A stretch of DNA of 64,000 nucleotides. It comes from Bacteroidales bacterium (lineage in GTDB: Bacteria > Bacteroidota > Bacteroidia > Bacteroidales > F082). How positions within the stretch are numbered: position 1 is the stretch's first letter; every line of letters begins with the position of its first letter. Made by a program: the position numbers and the translations under genes. The stretch spans positions 1 to 64,000 of the forward strand of contig JAFTXI010000057.1 in NCBI GenBank assembly GCA_017461665.1. The letters are read 5' to 3'. Of this stretch, positions 42,966 through 51,024 are shown piece by piece. The notes beneath the pieces were generated by a model that did no database searches, was not told the DNA's origin, and was given only the letters and a program-made list of their open reading frames with translations.

Positions 42966-44534
42966 ATGTTAACTCTCAACAACAACGACAAAGCACAACT
43001 TGAAAAGTTAAATATCAGTTCTGACCAAGTTGAACGACAAGTAAATCAGTTTAAAGCCGGGTTTCCATTCAGCGATTTGGTGGCAGCAGCGATTGTCGAA
43101 AATGGAATAATCAAATTTAGCGAAGCTGAAGTTCAAGAGCTTATAAAACAATTCGACGAAGACAAACAATATTACGACATCTTGAAATTCATTCCTGCAT
43201 CTGGAGCTGCAAGTCGCATGTTCAAAAACATCTACTCTTTTGTTGAGGAATATAAAGACAAAGAAATACCATCATCTTTTTTAAGAAAAGATAAGATAAA
43301 ACCCGATTCCATAGAGAATTTCTTCTTAAGTATCAAAGAATTTGCCTTCTATGAAGATTTAAAATCAAAGATGGCTGAGAATGGAAAAGAGATAGACACT
43401 TTGATACAAGAGAATCGACTTGTTGAGATTGCAGAGTTTTTACTTGAAAACGAAGGTTTAGGATATGGCAAATTGCCAAAAGCCTTGTTAAAATTTCACA
43501 GATATAAAGAAGTGTCGCGTTATGCTTTTGAAGAACATCTTGTAGAAGCTGCGTATTACAGCACTTCCGAGACAGATGAAGGCGTTATTGCCCAATTGCA
43601 TTTCACAGTCTCTCAAGAACATTTGGATATCTTCAAGAAGAAAGTCGAAGAAGTCGTTCCAAAATATGAAGCCTTGTTTGGCGTCCGTTACGACATAACA
43701 TATTCCGTACAAAAGCCTTCCACCGACACCATCGCCGTTGACATGAACAACGAGCCTTTCCGTAACGCCGACGGTAGCCTTCTCTTCCGTCCCGGTGGTC
43801 ACGGCGCTCTTATTCAGAATCTAAACGACTTACATAAAGAAATCATCTTCATCAAAAACATCGATAATGTAGTCCCCGACAGATTAAAACAAACTACATA
43901 TGATTATAAAAAGGTGTTGGGTGGATACCTATTTAAATTGCAACAACAACAGTTTGAATATCTGAATTTATTGGACGAAGGTTGCTTAGCTCATGACGAG
44001 ATAGACGAGATTGCAAAATTTGCAAAAGAGAAATTAATGATTGACATACCTAATTATTTCAAGACTTACAATGAGATAGAAAAAATCGATTTCCTTTATG
44101 GTAAGTTAAATCGTCCTATGAGAATCTGTGGTATGGTGAAAAACGAAGGTGAACCTGGAGGCGGACCTTATTGGGTAAGAAACAGCAATGATGAAGTCTC
44201 TTTGCAGATTGTCGAATCTTCACAGATAGACCATAAAAATGAGAAACAGGAAGCCATCTTCCAATCGGCTACACATTTCAACCCTGTCGATTTAGTTTGC
44301 GCCACTCAAGATTTCGAAGGCAACAGTTTCGATTTGAATGACTTTATAGATTACAACACTGGATTTATCTCGCAGAAATCGAAAGATGGTAAAGACTTGA
44401 AGGCATTAGAGTTACCTGGATTGTGGAATGGCGCGATGGCAGATTGGATCAACATCTTCGTTGAAGTCCCGATTATCACTTTCAATCCGGTTAAGACTGT
44501 AAATGATTTATTGAGAGACAATCATCAAGGTTAA
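42966..44534 (+). CDS. DUF4301 family protein, nucleotidyltransferase-like
   Basis: 522 residues from ATG at 42966 (ATG at 42960 also possible); a GTG at 42939 is within the promoter box. FIPASGAASRMFKN near 75-88 and FRPGGHGALIQNLNDL near 274-289 are the strongest motifs. They recall the sugar-nucleotide pyrophosphorylase loop and LRPGGHGAL pattern, so a nucleotidyltransferase fold is plausible, but the substrate is unknown. This family is found mostly in Bacteroidota. Confidence 0.82.
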   Translation: MLTLNNNDKAQLEKLNISSDQVERQVNQFKAGFPFSDLVAAAIVENGIIKFSEAEVQELIKQFDEDKQYYDILKFIPASGAASRMFKNIYSFVEEYKDKEIPSSFLRKDKIKPDSIENFFLSIKEFAFYEDLKSKMAENGKEIDTLIQENRLVEIAEFLLENEGLGYGKLPKALLKFHRYKEVSRYAFEEHLVEAAYYSTSETDEGVIAQLHFTVSQEHLDIFKKKVEEVVPKYEALFGVRYDITYSVQKPSTDTIAVDMNNEPFRNADGSLLFRPGGHGALIQNLNDLHKEIIFIKNIDNVVPDRLKQTTYDYKKVLGGYLFKLQQQQFEYLNLLDEGCLAHDEIDEIAKFAKEKLMIDIPNYFKTYNEIEKIDFLYGKLNRPMRICGMVKNEGEPGGGPYWVRNSNDEVSLQIVESSQIDHKNEKQEAIFQSATHFNPVDLVCATQDFEGNSFDLNDFIDYNTGFISQKSKDGKDLKALELPGLWNGAMADWINIFVEVPIITFNPVKTVNDLLRDNHQG

Positions 44535-44668
44535 ATGCAAGCGATATAATATTTAACATTCAGCGTTCAACAGTTTTCTCCGGGTGTAGAATGTTTTTTA
44601 ATAATTTTTATGTAAAAAAGTCTTGACAATTATAATAAGGTATCGGATAAAATGAGAGAAATTTATCT

Positions 44669-44676
44669 TAAATTTG
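44669..44676 (+). promoter_or_regulatory. -7 promoter box for the phosphoesterase
   Basis: TAAATTTG, 21 bases before ATG 44698. A TTG start in the same frame at 44674 lies within the box and is ruled out. Confidence 0.45.
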
Positions 44677-44697
44677 CATCCTTATAAAAACATAATT

Positions 44698-45672
44698 ATG
44701 TTGTCATTAATTGAAATAATCGCCAATATTTTAATAGTCGCTTTTGCAATGTTCGTCATAGCGATAATAGTTTTATTAATCTCAGTAGTTGCAACTTTAT
44801 TTGGAAAAAATTTCAAAACATTCTTCAAGAAAGGTCTGTGGGCAATGATGATCGCTCCTCTCCTATTCGCCTACGGAATCATTATCGAAAGAAATCAATA
44901 TCAAATCAATGAGATTAAGATTGAGAATGAGAAGGTTCCTACTTCATTTAAAGATTACAGGATTTTACAAATATCCGATTTACATCTTCATTCTTTTAAA
45001 AACAGAGACAAGACATTAGAAAAATTCGTCGAGGCTATAAACGAGCAAGATGCAGATGTCGTTGTCTTCACCGGTGATTTAGTTTCTTATGGTCCTTGGG
45101 AGTTAGATGGTTTGGACACAATTTTGTCAAAGATAAAAGCTAAAGACGGCATCTATTCTGTCATGGGCAATCACGACTATAGCGCATACAGCAACTTTCC
45201 CGACTCTGTTCAGTGGCGATATGTAGATGAATTGAAAGTGCGTCAGAAAGATATTGGATGGCATCTTCTTCTTGACGAAAACATCCCTCTGATTCGCGAT
45301 AACGATACAATATCATTAATAGGTGTAGAAAACATCTCAACACACAGAGCTTTTCTTTCATACGGAAACCTTCAAAAAGCGATGCAAGGCGCTGACGGAC
45401 AATATAAAATTCTTTTAAGTCACGACCCAACACATTGGGAATTAGAGGTAAAAGACACTCCCGAAATCGACTTGATGCTTTCCGGTCATACTCACGCCAT
45501 GCAATTCTCCATCTTCGGATGGTCGCCATCGTCATTTATTTTCAAAGAAGTCGCAGGTTTGTTTCAAAATGAGAATCAATATCTGTACGTCAATATCGGT
45601 TTAGGAGAAACCTTGATGAAAGCGAGAATCGGGACTAAGCCAGAGATTACTATATTTATACTTAATCAGTGA
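44698..45672 (+). CDS. Membrane-anchored calcineurin-like metallophosphoesterase
   Basis: 324 residues. Two hydrophobic segments (about 1-40 and 50-68) anchor it. The catalytic domain carries ISDLHLH near 92, VVFTGDLVSYG near 121, GNHDYSAY near 157, LLSHDP near 240 and LSGHTHAMQ near 260, the full set of metal ligands. Related YkuE/YaeI enzymes act on lipid A precursors or phosphate esters at the membrane; the substrate here is not known. Confidence 0.9.
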   Translation: MLSLIEIIANILIVAFAMFVIAIIVLLISVVATLFGKNFKTFFKKGLWAMMIAPLLFAYGIIIERNQYQINEIKIENEKVPTSFKDYRILQISDLHLHSFKNRDKTLEKFVEAINEQDADVVVFTGDLVSYGPWELDGLDTILSKIKAKDGIYSVMGNHDYSAYSNFPDSVQWRYVDELKVRQKDIGWHLLLDENIPLIRDNDTISLIGVENISTHRAFLSYGNLQKAMQGADGQYKILLSHDPTHWELEVKDTPEIDLMLSGHTHAMQFSIFGWSPSSFIFKEVAGLFQNENQYLYVNIGLGETLMKARIGTKPEITIFILNQ

Positions 45673-45771
45673 TTATAAATAAGTTAACATTCGTTACAAT
45701 CTTATAAATCACTATAGTAAAAAGATTGTAAACTATTTTTTTTAAAGTTACGAGTAGATAGAAAAAAGGTT

Positions 45772-45779
45772 TATCTTTG
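45772..45779 (+). promoter_or_regulatory. -7 promoter box
   Basis: TATCTTTG, 41 bases before the start of the small secreted protein at 45821; it may also feed the nuo cluster downstream. Confidence 0.4.
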
Positions 45780-45820
45780 TAACACATTTTACGCGTGTTG
45801 AGTTAAATTAAATAATACGG

Positions 45821-46144
45821 ATGAAGACGTTGGTTATATATTTATTCTCTTTTTTGAGTACCATAGCAGTCCTCACAAATTTCGAGCAGAACATTTGTGA
45901 GGATGAGATTGCAGCAGTGCTATCATTTGAGAATCCATCCAATTCGACCAACACATACGCAACGAAAAATAATAATTACACCCAAGAAAATATAAAACTC
46001 AAAAACCAAGACAAAGACACTATTCTTTGTCAAAGATTATGTAAAACCAATAACTTGTGTTTCTGTAATGTACTATTTTGTAATCCAATTTATACAGATG
46101 GTGTATCATATATACTTGCTTTTCTCTGTCGACTAAATATTTAG
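45821..46144 (+). CDS. Small predicted secreted cysteine-containing protein
   Basis: 107 residues. An N-terminal hydrophobic stretch (LVIYLFSFLSTIAVL) could be a signal peptide; an Asn/Thr-rich middle follows and the last third has six Cys (CQRLCKTNNLCFCNVLFC). A -7 box lies upstream. I do not recognise it. It may be a real exported protein or a chance frame; its position before nuoA in the same direction is noted. Confidence 0.45.
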   Translation: MKTLVIYLFSFLSTIAVLTNFEQNICEDEIAAVLSFENPSNSTNTYATKNNNYTQENIKLKNQDKDTILCQRLCKTNNLCFCNVLFCNPIYTDGVSYILAFLCRLNI

Positions 46145-46170
46145 AGACCTTTTTCATTGTATATCATCTA

Positions 46171-46202
46171 TTGGTACGTTGCGCGCATATAATTTATCTT
46201 TA
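46171..46202 (+). promoter_or_regulatory. Possible promoter of the nuo cluster
   Basis: TTG at 46171-46173 and TATCTTTA at 46195-46202 with a 21-base spacer. The last base deviates from TAnnTTTG. Confidence 0.3.
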
Positions 46203-46226
46203 TTAATTCAATTATCATTATTAGTT

Positions 46227-46580
46227 ATGATGAGTTTTACTTATCTAATCGTTGTTATTATTACCGCTGTAATAATCGTGATTGCTGCCTTGGGAGTAGC
46301 GAAAGCTATTTCACCGAGGTCTTACAACCCACAAAAGGGAGAATCTTACGAGTGTGGTATGCCCACTCAAGGTAAGTCGTGGATGCAGTTTAAGGTAGGT
46401 TATTATCTTTTTGCTATCCTTTTCTTAATGTTTGATGTTGAAACGGTATTTCTCTTCCCATGGGCTGCTGTTGTGCAAAACATCGGAGTTCAAGGTTTGG
46501 TATCCGTTTTATTCTTCCTATTAATATTGGTATTAGGCCTTGCTTATGCTTGGAGGAAAGGAGCATTGGAATGGAAGTAA
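46227..46580 (+). CDS. nuoA: NADH-quinone oxidoreductase-like subunit A
   Basis: 117 residues from ATG-ATG at 46227; a TTG-start longer frame to 46179 is not supported. Three helices; YNPQKGESYECGMPTQGKSWMQFKVGYYLFAILFLMFDVE contains the conserved loop with Cys and the acidic helix 2. First gene of the cluster; overlaps nuoB by 10 bases. Confidence 0.93.
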   Translation: MMSFTYLIVVIITAVIIVIAALGVAKAISPRSYNPQKGESYECGMPTQGKSWMQFKVGYYLFAILFLMFDVETVFLFPWAAVVQNIGVQGLVSVLFFLLILVLGLAYAWRKGALEWK

Positions 46581-47113
46581 AAAATAGAGAATACTTAGAC
46601 AATATGGTTCGTGAGCTTCGTAAGGAAGGAACCAATGTGATAATAGGCTCACTTGATGAGATGATTAACTGGGGTCGCGGCAACTCTATATGGCCATTGA
46701 CTTTTGCCACAAGTTGTTGTGGTATAGAGTACATGTCTATTGGTGCTGCGCGATACGACTTCGCTCGTTTTGGTTTTGAGGTTACGCGTGCCAGTCCTCG
46801 CCAAGCTGATATGATTATGGTGGCTGGTACTATCACTCACAAGATGGCTCCAGTACTTCGCCGTCTCTATGACCAGATGGCAGATCCAAAATATGTTATT
46901 GCCGTTGGTGGATGTGCTATCTGCGGAGGTCCTTTCAAGAAGTCATACCATGTAGTAAACGGCATAGAGCAGATATTACCGGTAGATGTTTTTATTCCGG
47001 GTTGCCCACCACGTCCAGAGGCACTGCTTTACGGAATGATACAGCTGCAGAATAAAGTGAAGGCACAGAAGTTCTTCGGAGATGTTAATCGTAAGGAGGA
47101 TAAAAAGGATTAA
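46571..47113 (+). CDS. nuoB: Complex I subunit B, holds cluster N2
   Basis: 180 residues from ATG at 46571; an earlier in-frame start at 46460 would lie deep in nuoA. Cluster N2 ligands are seen in TSCCGIEYM, VGGCAICGGPF and PGCPPRPEAL. It hands electrons to quinone at the join with the NuoCD subunit, encoded 2 bases after its stop. Confidence 0.96.
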   Translation: MEVKNREYLDNMVRELRKEGTNVIIGSLDEMINWGRGNSIWPLTFATSCCGIEYMSIGAARYDFARFGFEVTRASPRQADMIMVAGTITHKMAPVLRRLYDQMADPKYVIAVGGCAICGGPFKKSYHVVNGIEQILPVDVFIPGCPPRPEALLYGMIQLQNKVKAQKFFGDVNRKEDKKD

Positions 47114-47115
47114 AT

Positions 47116-48672
47116 ATGGAAGATATTATTTACATAGAAAAAGAGAAGTTCCACGATGTAGCTCTCGAATATAGAAAAAAAGGTTACGACTTTCTTCGTT
47201 CTCTAACCGGTATCGATTGGGGCGAAGATGGTTTGGGTGCGATATATCACCTGGAAAACACCTCGACAAAGGAGAACATCGTATTGAAGACTCTCACGCT
47301 TAGGCGCGAAGACCCACATCTGTTAAGTGTAGCCGATATATGGAAAGGCGCTGAGTTTAACGAGCGTGAAATATACGATTACTTCGGCATTCAGTTTATT
47401 GGACATCCCGATATGCGCCGACTATTTTTAAGAGAAGACTGGGTAGGATTTCCATTGCGCAAAGATTACGACATGTCGCTCAATCCTCTAAGAATGTCTA
47501 ACGAGGAGACATCTAACGACACACAATTCATTGAGGTTTTACCTGATGGCAGCGTTATCAAGCATCGTGACTTACTTTTTGACAACGACGAATATGTCAT
47601 TAATATCGGACCACAACACCCTGCCACACACGGAGTGTTGCGTTTTCGCGTCAGTCTCGAAGGCGAGATAATCAAGAAGTTAGATGTACACTGCGGATAC
47701 ATTCATCGCGGTATTGAGAAGATGTGTGAGAGTCTGACTTATCCACAGACATTGGCTCTCACAGACCGTCTCGACTATCTCGGCGCACATCAAAATCGTC
47801 ATGCACTATGTATGTGCATCGAGAAAGCCATGGGCATAGAAGTAAGCGAACGCGTGCAATATATCAGAACTATTATGGACGAGTTGCAGCGTATTGACTC
47901 TCACCTATTATTCTATTCATGCGCCTGCATGGACTTGGGAGCATTGACAGCTTTCTTCTACGGTTTCCGCGATAGAGAAAAGATTCTCGACATCTTCGAG
48001 TCAACGACAGGTGGCCGCCTAATACAGAATTATAACACCATTGGCGGCGTGCAAGCCGACATCGCACCTGACTTCGTTTCTAAGGTTAAGGATTTTATAA
48101 AATATTTACGACCAACTTTGAAAGAGTACCATGATGTCTTTACGGGCAACGTCATTATGCAAGGTCGTACTAAAGGCGTCGGCGTGTTGTCGCGTGAGGA
48201 TGCTATCTCGTTTGGAACGACAGGCGGAACAGGCAGAGCCTCCGGATGGGCTTGCGATGTTCGTAAACGCCATCCATACGCAGCATACGACAAGATACAG
48301 TTCGATGAGATTCTTTACACCGAAGGCGATTGTTTCGCTCGTTATATGGTACGTATGAAAGAGATTGAGCAAAGCCTTAACATCATCGAGCAACTCATTG
48401 ACAATATTCCCGAAGGTGACATTCAGGTTAAACTTAAACCTATTATCAAAGTACCAGAGGGGACATATTATTCAGCAGTTGAGGGCAGCCGTGGCGAGTT
48501 TGGAGTATTCCTCGAGAGTCGCGGCGACAAGCACCCCTATCGTCTGAAATTCCGTTCCACGGGACTTCCTTTAGTCTCGGCTATGAATACGATGTGCCGC
48601 AACGCCAAGATTGCAGACCTGATTGCTATTGGCGCTACAGTTGATTATGTTGTACCTGATATTGACAGATAA
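47116..48672 (+). CDS. nuoCD: Complex I subunits C and D, fused
   Basis: 518 residues. About 1-145 is a short NuoC part (FLRSLTGIDWG, AEFNEREIYDYFGIQFIGHPDMRRLFL, GFPLRKDY). From about 155 the NuoD part begins with INIGPQHPATHGVLRF, with HRGIEKMCE, RLDYLGAHQNRHALC and the C-terminal CRNAKIADLIAIGATVDYVVPDIDR. NuoC/D fusion is common in bacteria; the quinone pocket is shared with NuoB. Confidence 0.96.
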   Translation: MEDIIYIEKEKFHDVALEYRKKGYDFLRSLTGIDWGEDGLGAIYHLENTSTKENIVLKTLTLRREDPHLLSVADIWKGAEFNEREIYDYFGIQFIGHPDMRRLFLREDWVGFPLRKDYDMSLNPLRMSNEETSNDTQFIEVLPDGSVIKHRDLLFDNDEYVINIGPQHPATHGVLRFRVSLEGEIIKKLDVHCGYIHRGIEKMCESLTYPQTLALTDRLDYLGAHQNRHALCMCIEKAMGIEVSERVQYIRTIMDELQRIDSHLLFYSCACMDLGALTAFFYGFRDREKILDIFESTTGGRLIQNYNTIGGVQADIAPDFVSKVKDFIKYLRPTLKEYHDVFTGNVIMQGRTKGVGVLSREDAISFGTTGGTGRASGWACDVRKRHPYAAYDKIQFDEILYTEGDCFARYMVRMKEIEQSLNIIEQLIDNIPEGDIQVKLKPIIKVPEGTYYSAVEGSRGEFGVFLESRGDKHPYRLKFRSTGLPLVSAMNTMCRNAKIADLIAIGATVDYVVPDIDR

Positions 48673-48675
48673 GCT

Positions 48676-49752
48676 ATGTTTGATTTTGGAATAATAACAA
48701 AATGGATACATGATTGGCTACTTTCATTTATGCCAATGGGGCTTGCAACGGTAATAGAGTGCATGCTCGTAGGTATCTTCATCATCCTGCTATATTTGGT
48801 TGTAGCAGTTATCATGATTTATATGGAGCGTAAGGTGTGCGCTGCTTTTCAGTGTCGTTTAGGTCCTAATCGTGTAGGTCCGTGGGGCACAATTCAGCTC
48901 GTATGCGATGTTATTAAGATGCTCACCAAAGAGATTATCTCGATTCGTAGTTCGGATAAGTTCCTCTACAACCTTGCTCCGTTCATCGTCATTCTCGCCT
49001 CGGTAATGGCATTCAGTTGTCTTCCTTTTGGTAGAGGCATAGAAGTGTTAGACTTCAATGTAGGTATTTTCTTCCTTATGGCATCGTCAAGTATCGGTGT
49101 TGTGGGAGTGCTGCTTGCAGGATGGGGTTCAAACAATAAGTATTCTCTTATCGGAGCTATGCGAAGTGGTGCTCAGATGATTAGCTACGAACTTTCGGCA
49201 AGTATCAGCCTGCTCACAATTATCCTTCTTACCGATACAATGCAGTTCTCTGAAATCGTGATGCGACAGGAAGATACATGGTTTATCTTCAAGGGACATA
49301 TCCCTGCCTTCATCGCTTTCGTCATCTACCTTATCGCCGGTAATGCCGAAGTTAATCGTGGTCCGTTCGACCTTCCTGAAGCCGAGAGTGAGCTTACAGC
49401 AGGTTTCCATACCGAGTACTCTGGTATGCATTTCGGATTGTTCTATGTGGCAGAGTTCGTCAATCTATTCATAATAGCAGGTGTTGCTGCAACTATTTTC
49501 TTAGGAGGTTGGATGCCATTGCATATCGCTGGTTGGGAAAATTTTAATGCTGTTATGGACTTCATACCAAGTATTGTATGGTTCTTCGGAAAGACGCTCT
49601 TCGTAGTGTGGCTTCTGATGTGGATGAAATGGACATTCCCTCGCTTGCGAATCGACCAGATTCTTACACTTGAATGGAAATATCTCATTCCAATCAGTAT
49701 GCTTAACTTACTGATAATGACAATCGTTGTTGTATTCAAATTACACTTCTAA
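48676..49752 (+). CDS. nuoH: Complex I subunit H
   Basis: 358 residues, eight or nine helices. ERKVCAAFQCRLGPNRVGPWGTIQLVCDVIKML near 50-83 and NRGPFDLPEAESELTAGFHTEYSGMHFGLFYVAEF near 227-262 are the most conserved parts and shape the quinone channel. 3 bases after nuoCD. Confidence 0.97.
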   Translation: MFDFGIITKWIHDWLLSFMPMGLATVIECMLVGIFIILLYLVVAVIMIYMERKVCAAFQCRLGPNRVGPWGTIQLVCDVIKMLTKEIISIRSSDKFLYNLAPFIVILASVMAFSCLPFGRGIEVLDFNVGIFFLMASSSIGVVGVLLAGWGSNNKYSLIGAMRSGAQMISYELSASISLLTIILLTDTMQFSEIVMRQEDTWFIFKGHIPAFIAFVIYLIAGNAEVNRGPFDLPEAESELTAGFHTEYSGMHFGLFYVAEFVNLFIIAGVAATIFLGGWMPLHIAGWENFNAVMDFIPSIVWFFGKTLFVVWLLMWMKWTFPRLRIDQILTLEWKYLIPISMLNLLIMTIVVVFKLHF

Positions 49753-49754
49753 TT

Positions 49755-50192
49755 ATGAAAAAGAAAAGAGGATATATCGGCTCTTTGCTATTTGGTATTA
49801 AATCACTTCTCACTGGATTTGGTGTTACAGGTAAAGAGTTTTTCAAAAAGAAGGTTACCGAGGAGTACCCCGATAATAGAGATACTTTACAAATCTCCCC
49901 AAGATTTCGCGGACGACTGACGATGCCCGACCCAAGCAAATGTATTGCTTGTGGTTTGTGCCAAATGAATTGTCCAAACGACACCATCTCTCTTGTAACA
50001 GAAATGATTACTGACAAGGAGACAGGAAAAAACAAAAAGGTTTTGGTAAGCTACAATTACGACCTTGGTGCTTGTATGTTTTGTCAATTATGCGTCAATG
50101 TGTGTCCACACGATGCTATTCAATTCTCTACGGAGTTTGAGAATGCTGTTTACGATAGAAACCATCTTAAATTAACTTTAAACAAAGAATAA
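49755..50192 (+). CDS. nuoI: Complex I subunit I, two 4Fe-4S clusters
   Basis: 145 residues. Two ferredoxin motifs, CIACGLCQMNCP near 63-74 and CMFCQLCVNVCP near 106-117, hold clusters N6a and N6b. With no NuoEFG genes in the cluster, NuoI is the natural docking site for an outside electron donor such as ferredoxin or another dehydrogenase. Confidence 0.96.
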   Translation: MKKKRGYIGSLLFGIKSLLTGFGVTGKEFFKKKVTEEYPDNRDTLQISPRFRGRLTMPDPSKCIACGLCQMNCPNDTISLVTEMITDKETGKNKKVLVSYNYDLGACMFCQLCVNVCPHDAIQFSTEFENAVYDRNHLKLTLNKE

Positions 50193-50195
50193 AAT

Positions 50196-50699
50196 ATGGA
50201 TATTCAGACGATTATATTTATTATTTTAGCTGCTATTATCGGTGTATGCTCGATTTTAGCTATCACCACAAGACGTATTTTGCGTTCAGCTACATTTCTA
50301 TTGTTTGTATTGTTTGCTACCGCAGGCATCTATTTTCAGTTGAACTACTCGTTCCTCGGTGCAGTACAGTTGCTTATTTATGCAGGTGGCATCACAATAT
50401 TGTATGTGTTTAGTATCTTGCTTACATCAAGCGATGGTGATAGGGCGGAACCACTTAAAAGCAAGAAGATGATAATAGGTTTACTATCAACGTTTGCTGG
50501 TCTTGGAGTGTGTATCTATGTCATTGTTAAACATAAATTCACCGAGCCGGTATTCCAAATGGGCGAGCTTAATATTCGCACTATCGGTCATGCTTTAATG
50601 GGAACTGAAAAATATCAATACCTGCTGCCATTTGAGGTAATTAGTCTCTTATTGTTGGCTTGTATTGTTGGTGGAATTATGATTGCACGAAAAAGATAG
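50196..50699 (+). CDS. nuoJ: Complex I subunit J
   Basis: 167 residues, five helices. The conserved helix 3 region reads LGAVQLLIYAGGITILYVFSILL near 50-72. Lies between nuoI and nuoK with a 3-base gap to nuoI. Confidence 0.93.
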   Translation: MDIQTIIFIILAAIIGVCSILAITTRRILRSATFLLFVLFATAGIYFQLNYSFLGAVQLLIYAGGITILYVFSILLTSSDGDRAEPLKSKKMIIGLLSTFAGLGVCIYVIVKHKFTEPVFQMGELNIRTIGHALMGTEKYQYLLPFEVISLLLLACIVGGIMIARKR

Positions 50700-50710
50700 G
50701 AGGAAGAGTT

Positions 50711-51022
50711 ATGGTACAAATGGAATGGTACTTGGTCTTATCGACCTTTATGATGTTTGCAGGTGTTTATGGTTTCTTCACACGCCGTAATCTACTTACG
50801 ATGCTTATCAGTATTGAACTTATTCTCAATTCTGTTGACATCAACTTTGCTGTTTTCAATCGTTTCTTATTCCCTGAACAGTTGGAAGGTGTATTCTTTA
50901 CGATTTTTGCCATTGGTGTGAGTGCTGCCGAGACAGCTGTTGCCATCGCAATTATCATTAACATATACCGAAACATGAAGAACATTCAGGTAAGAAATCT
51001 TGATAAAATAAAGGAGGAATAA
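50711..51022 (+). CDS. nuoK: Complex I subunit K
   Basis: 103 residues, three helices. ATG at 50711 is preceded by AGGAGGAAGAG (50698-50708), an unusually good Shine-Dalgarno for this genome; the longer frame to 50660 is not used. MLISIELILNSVDINFAVFNRF holds the conserved helix-2 Glu, and ETAVAIAIIINIYRN the helix 3. Confidence 0.94.
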   Translation: MVQMEWYLVLSTFMMFAGVYGFFTRRNLLTMLISIELILNSVDINFAVFNRFLFPEQLEGVFFTIFAIGVSAAETAVAIAIIINIYRNMKNIQVRNLDKIKEE

Positions 51023-51024
51023 AT

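Noticed and set aside
45668..45713. Hairpin AGTGATT/AATCACT after the phosphoesterase gene
   Set aside because: No T run follows, so a terminator call was not supported.
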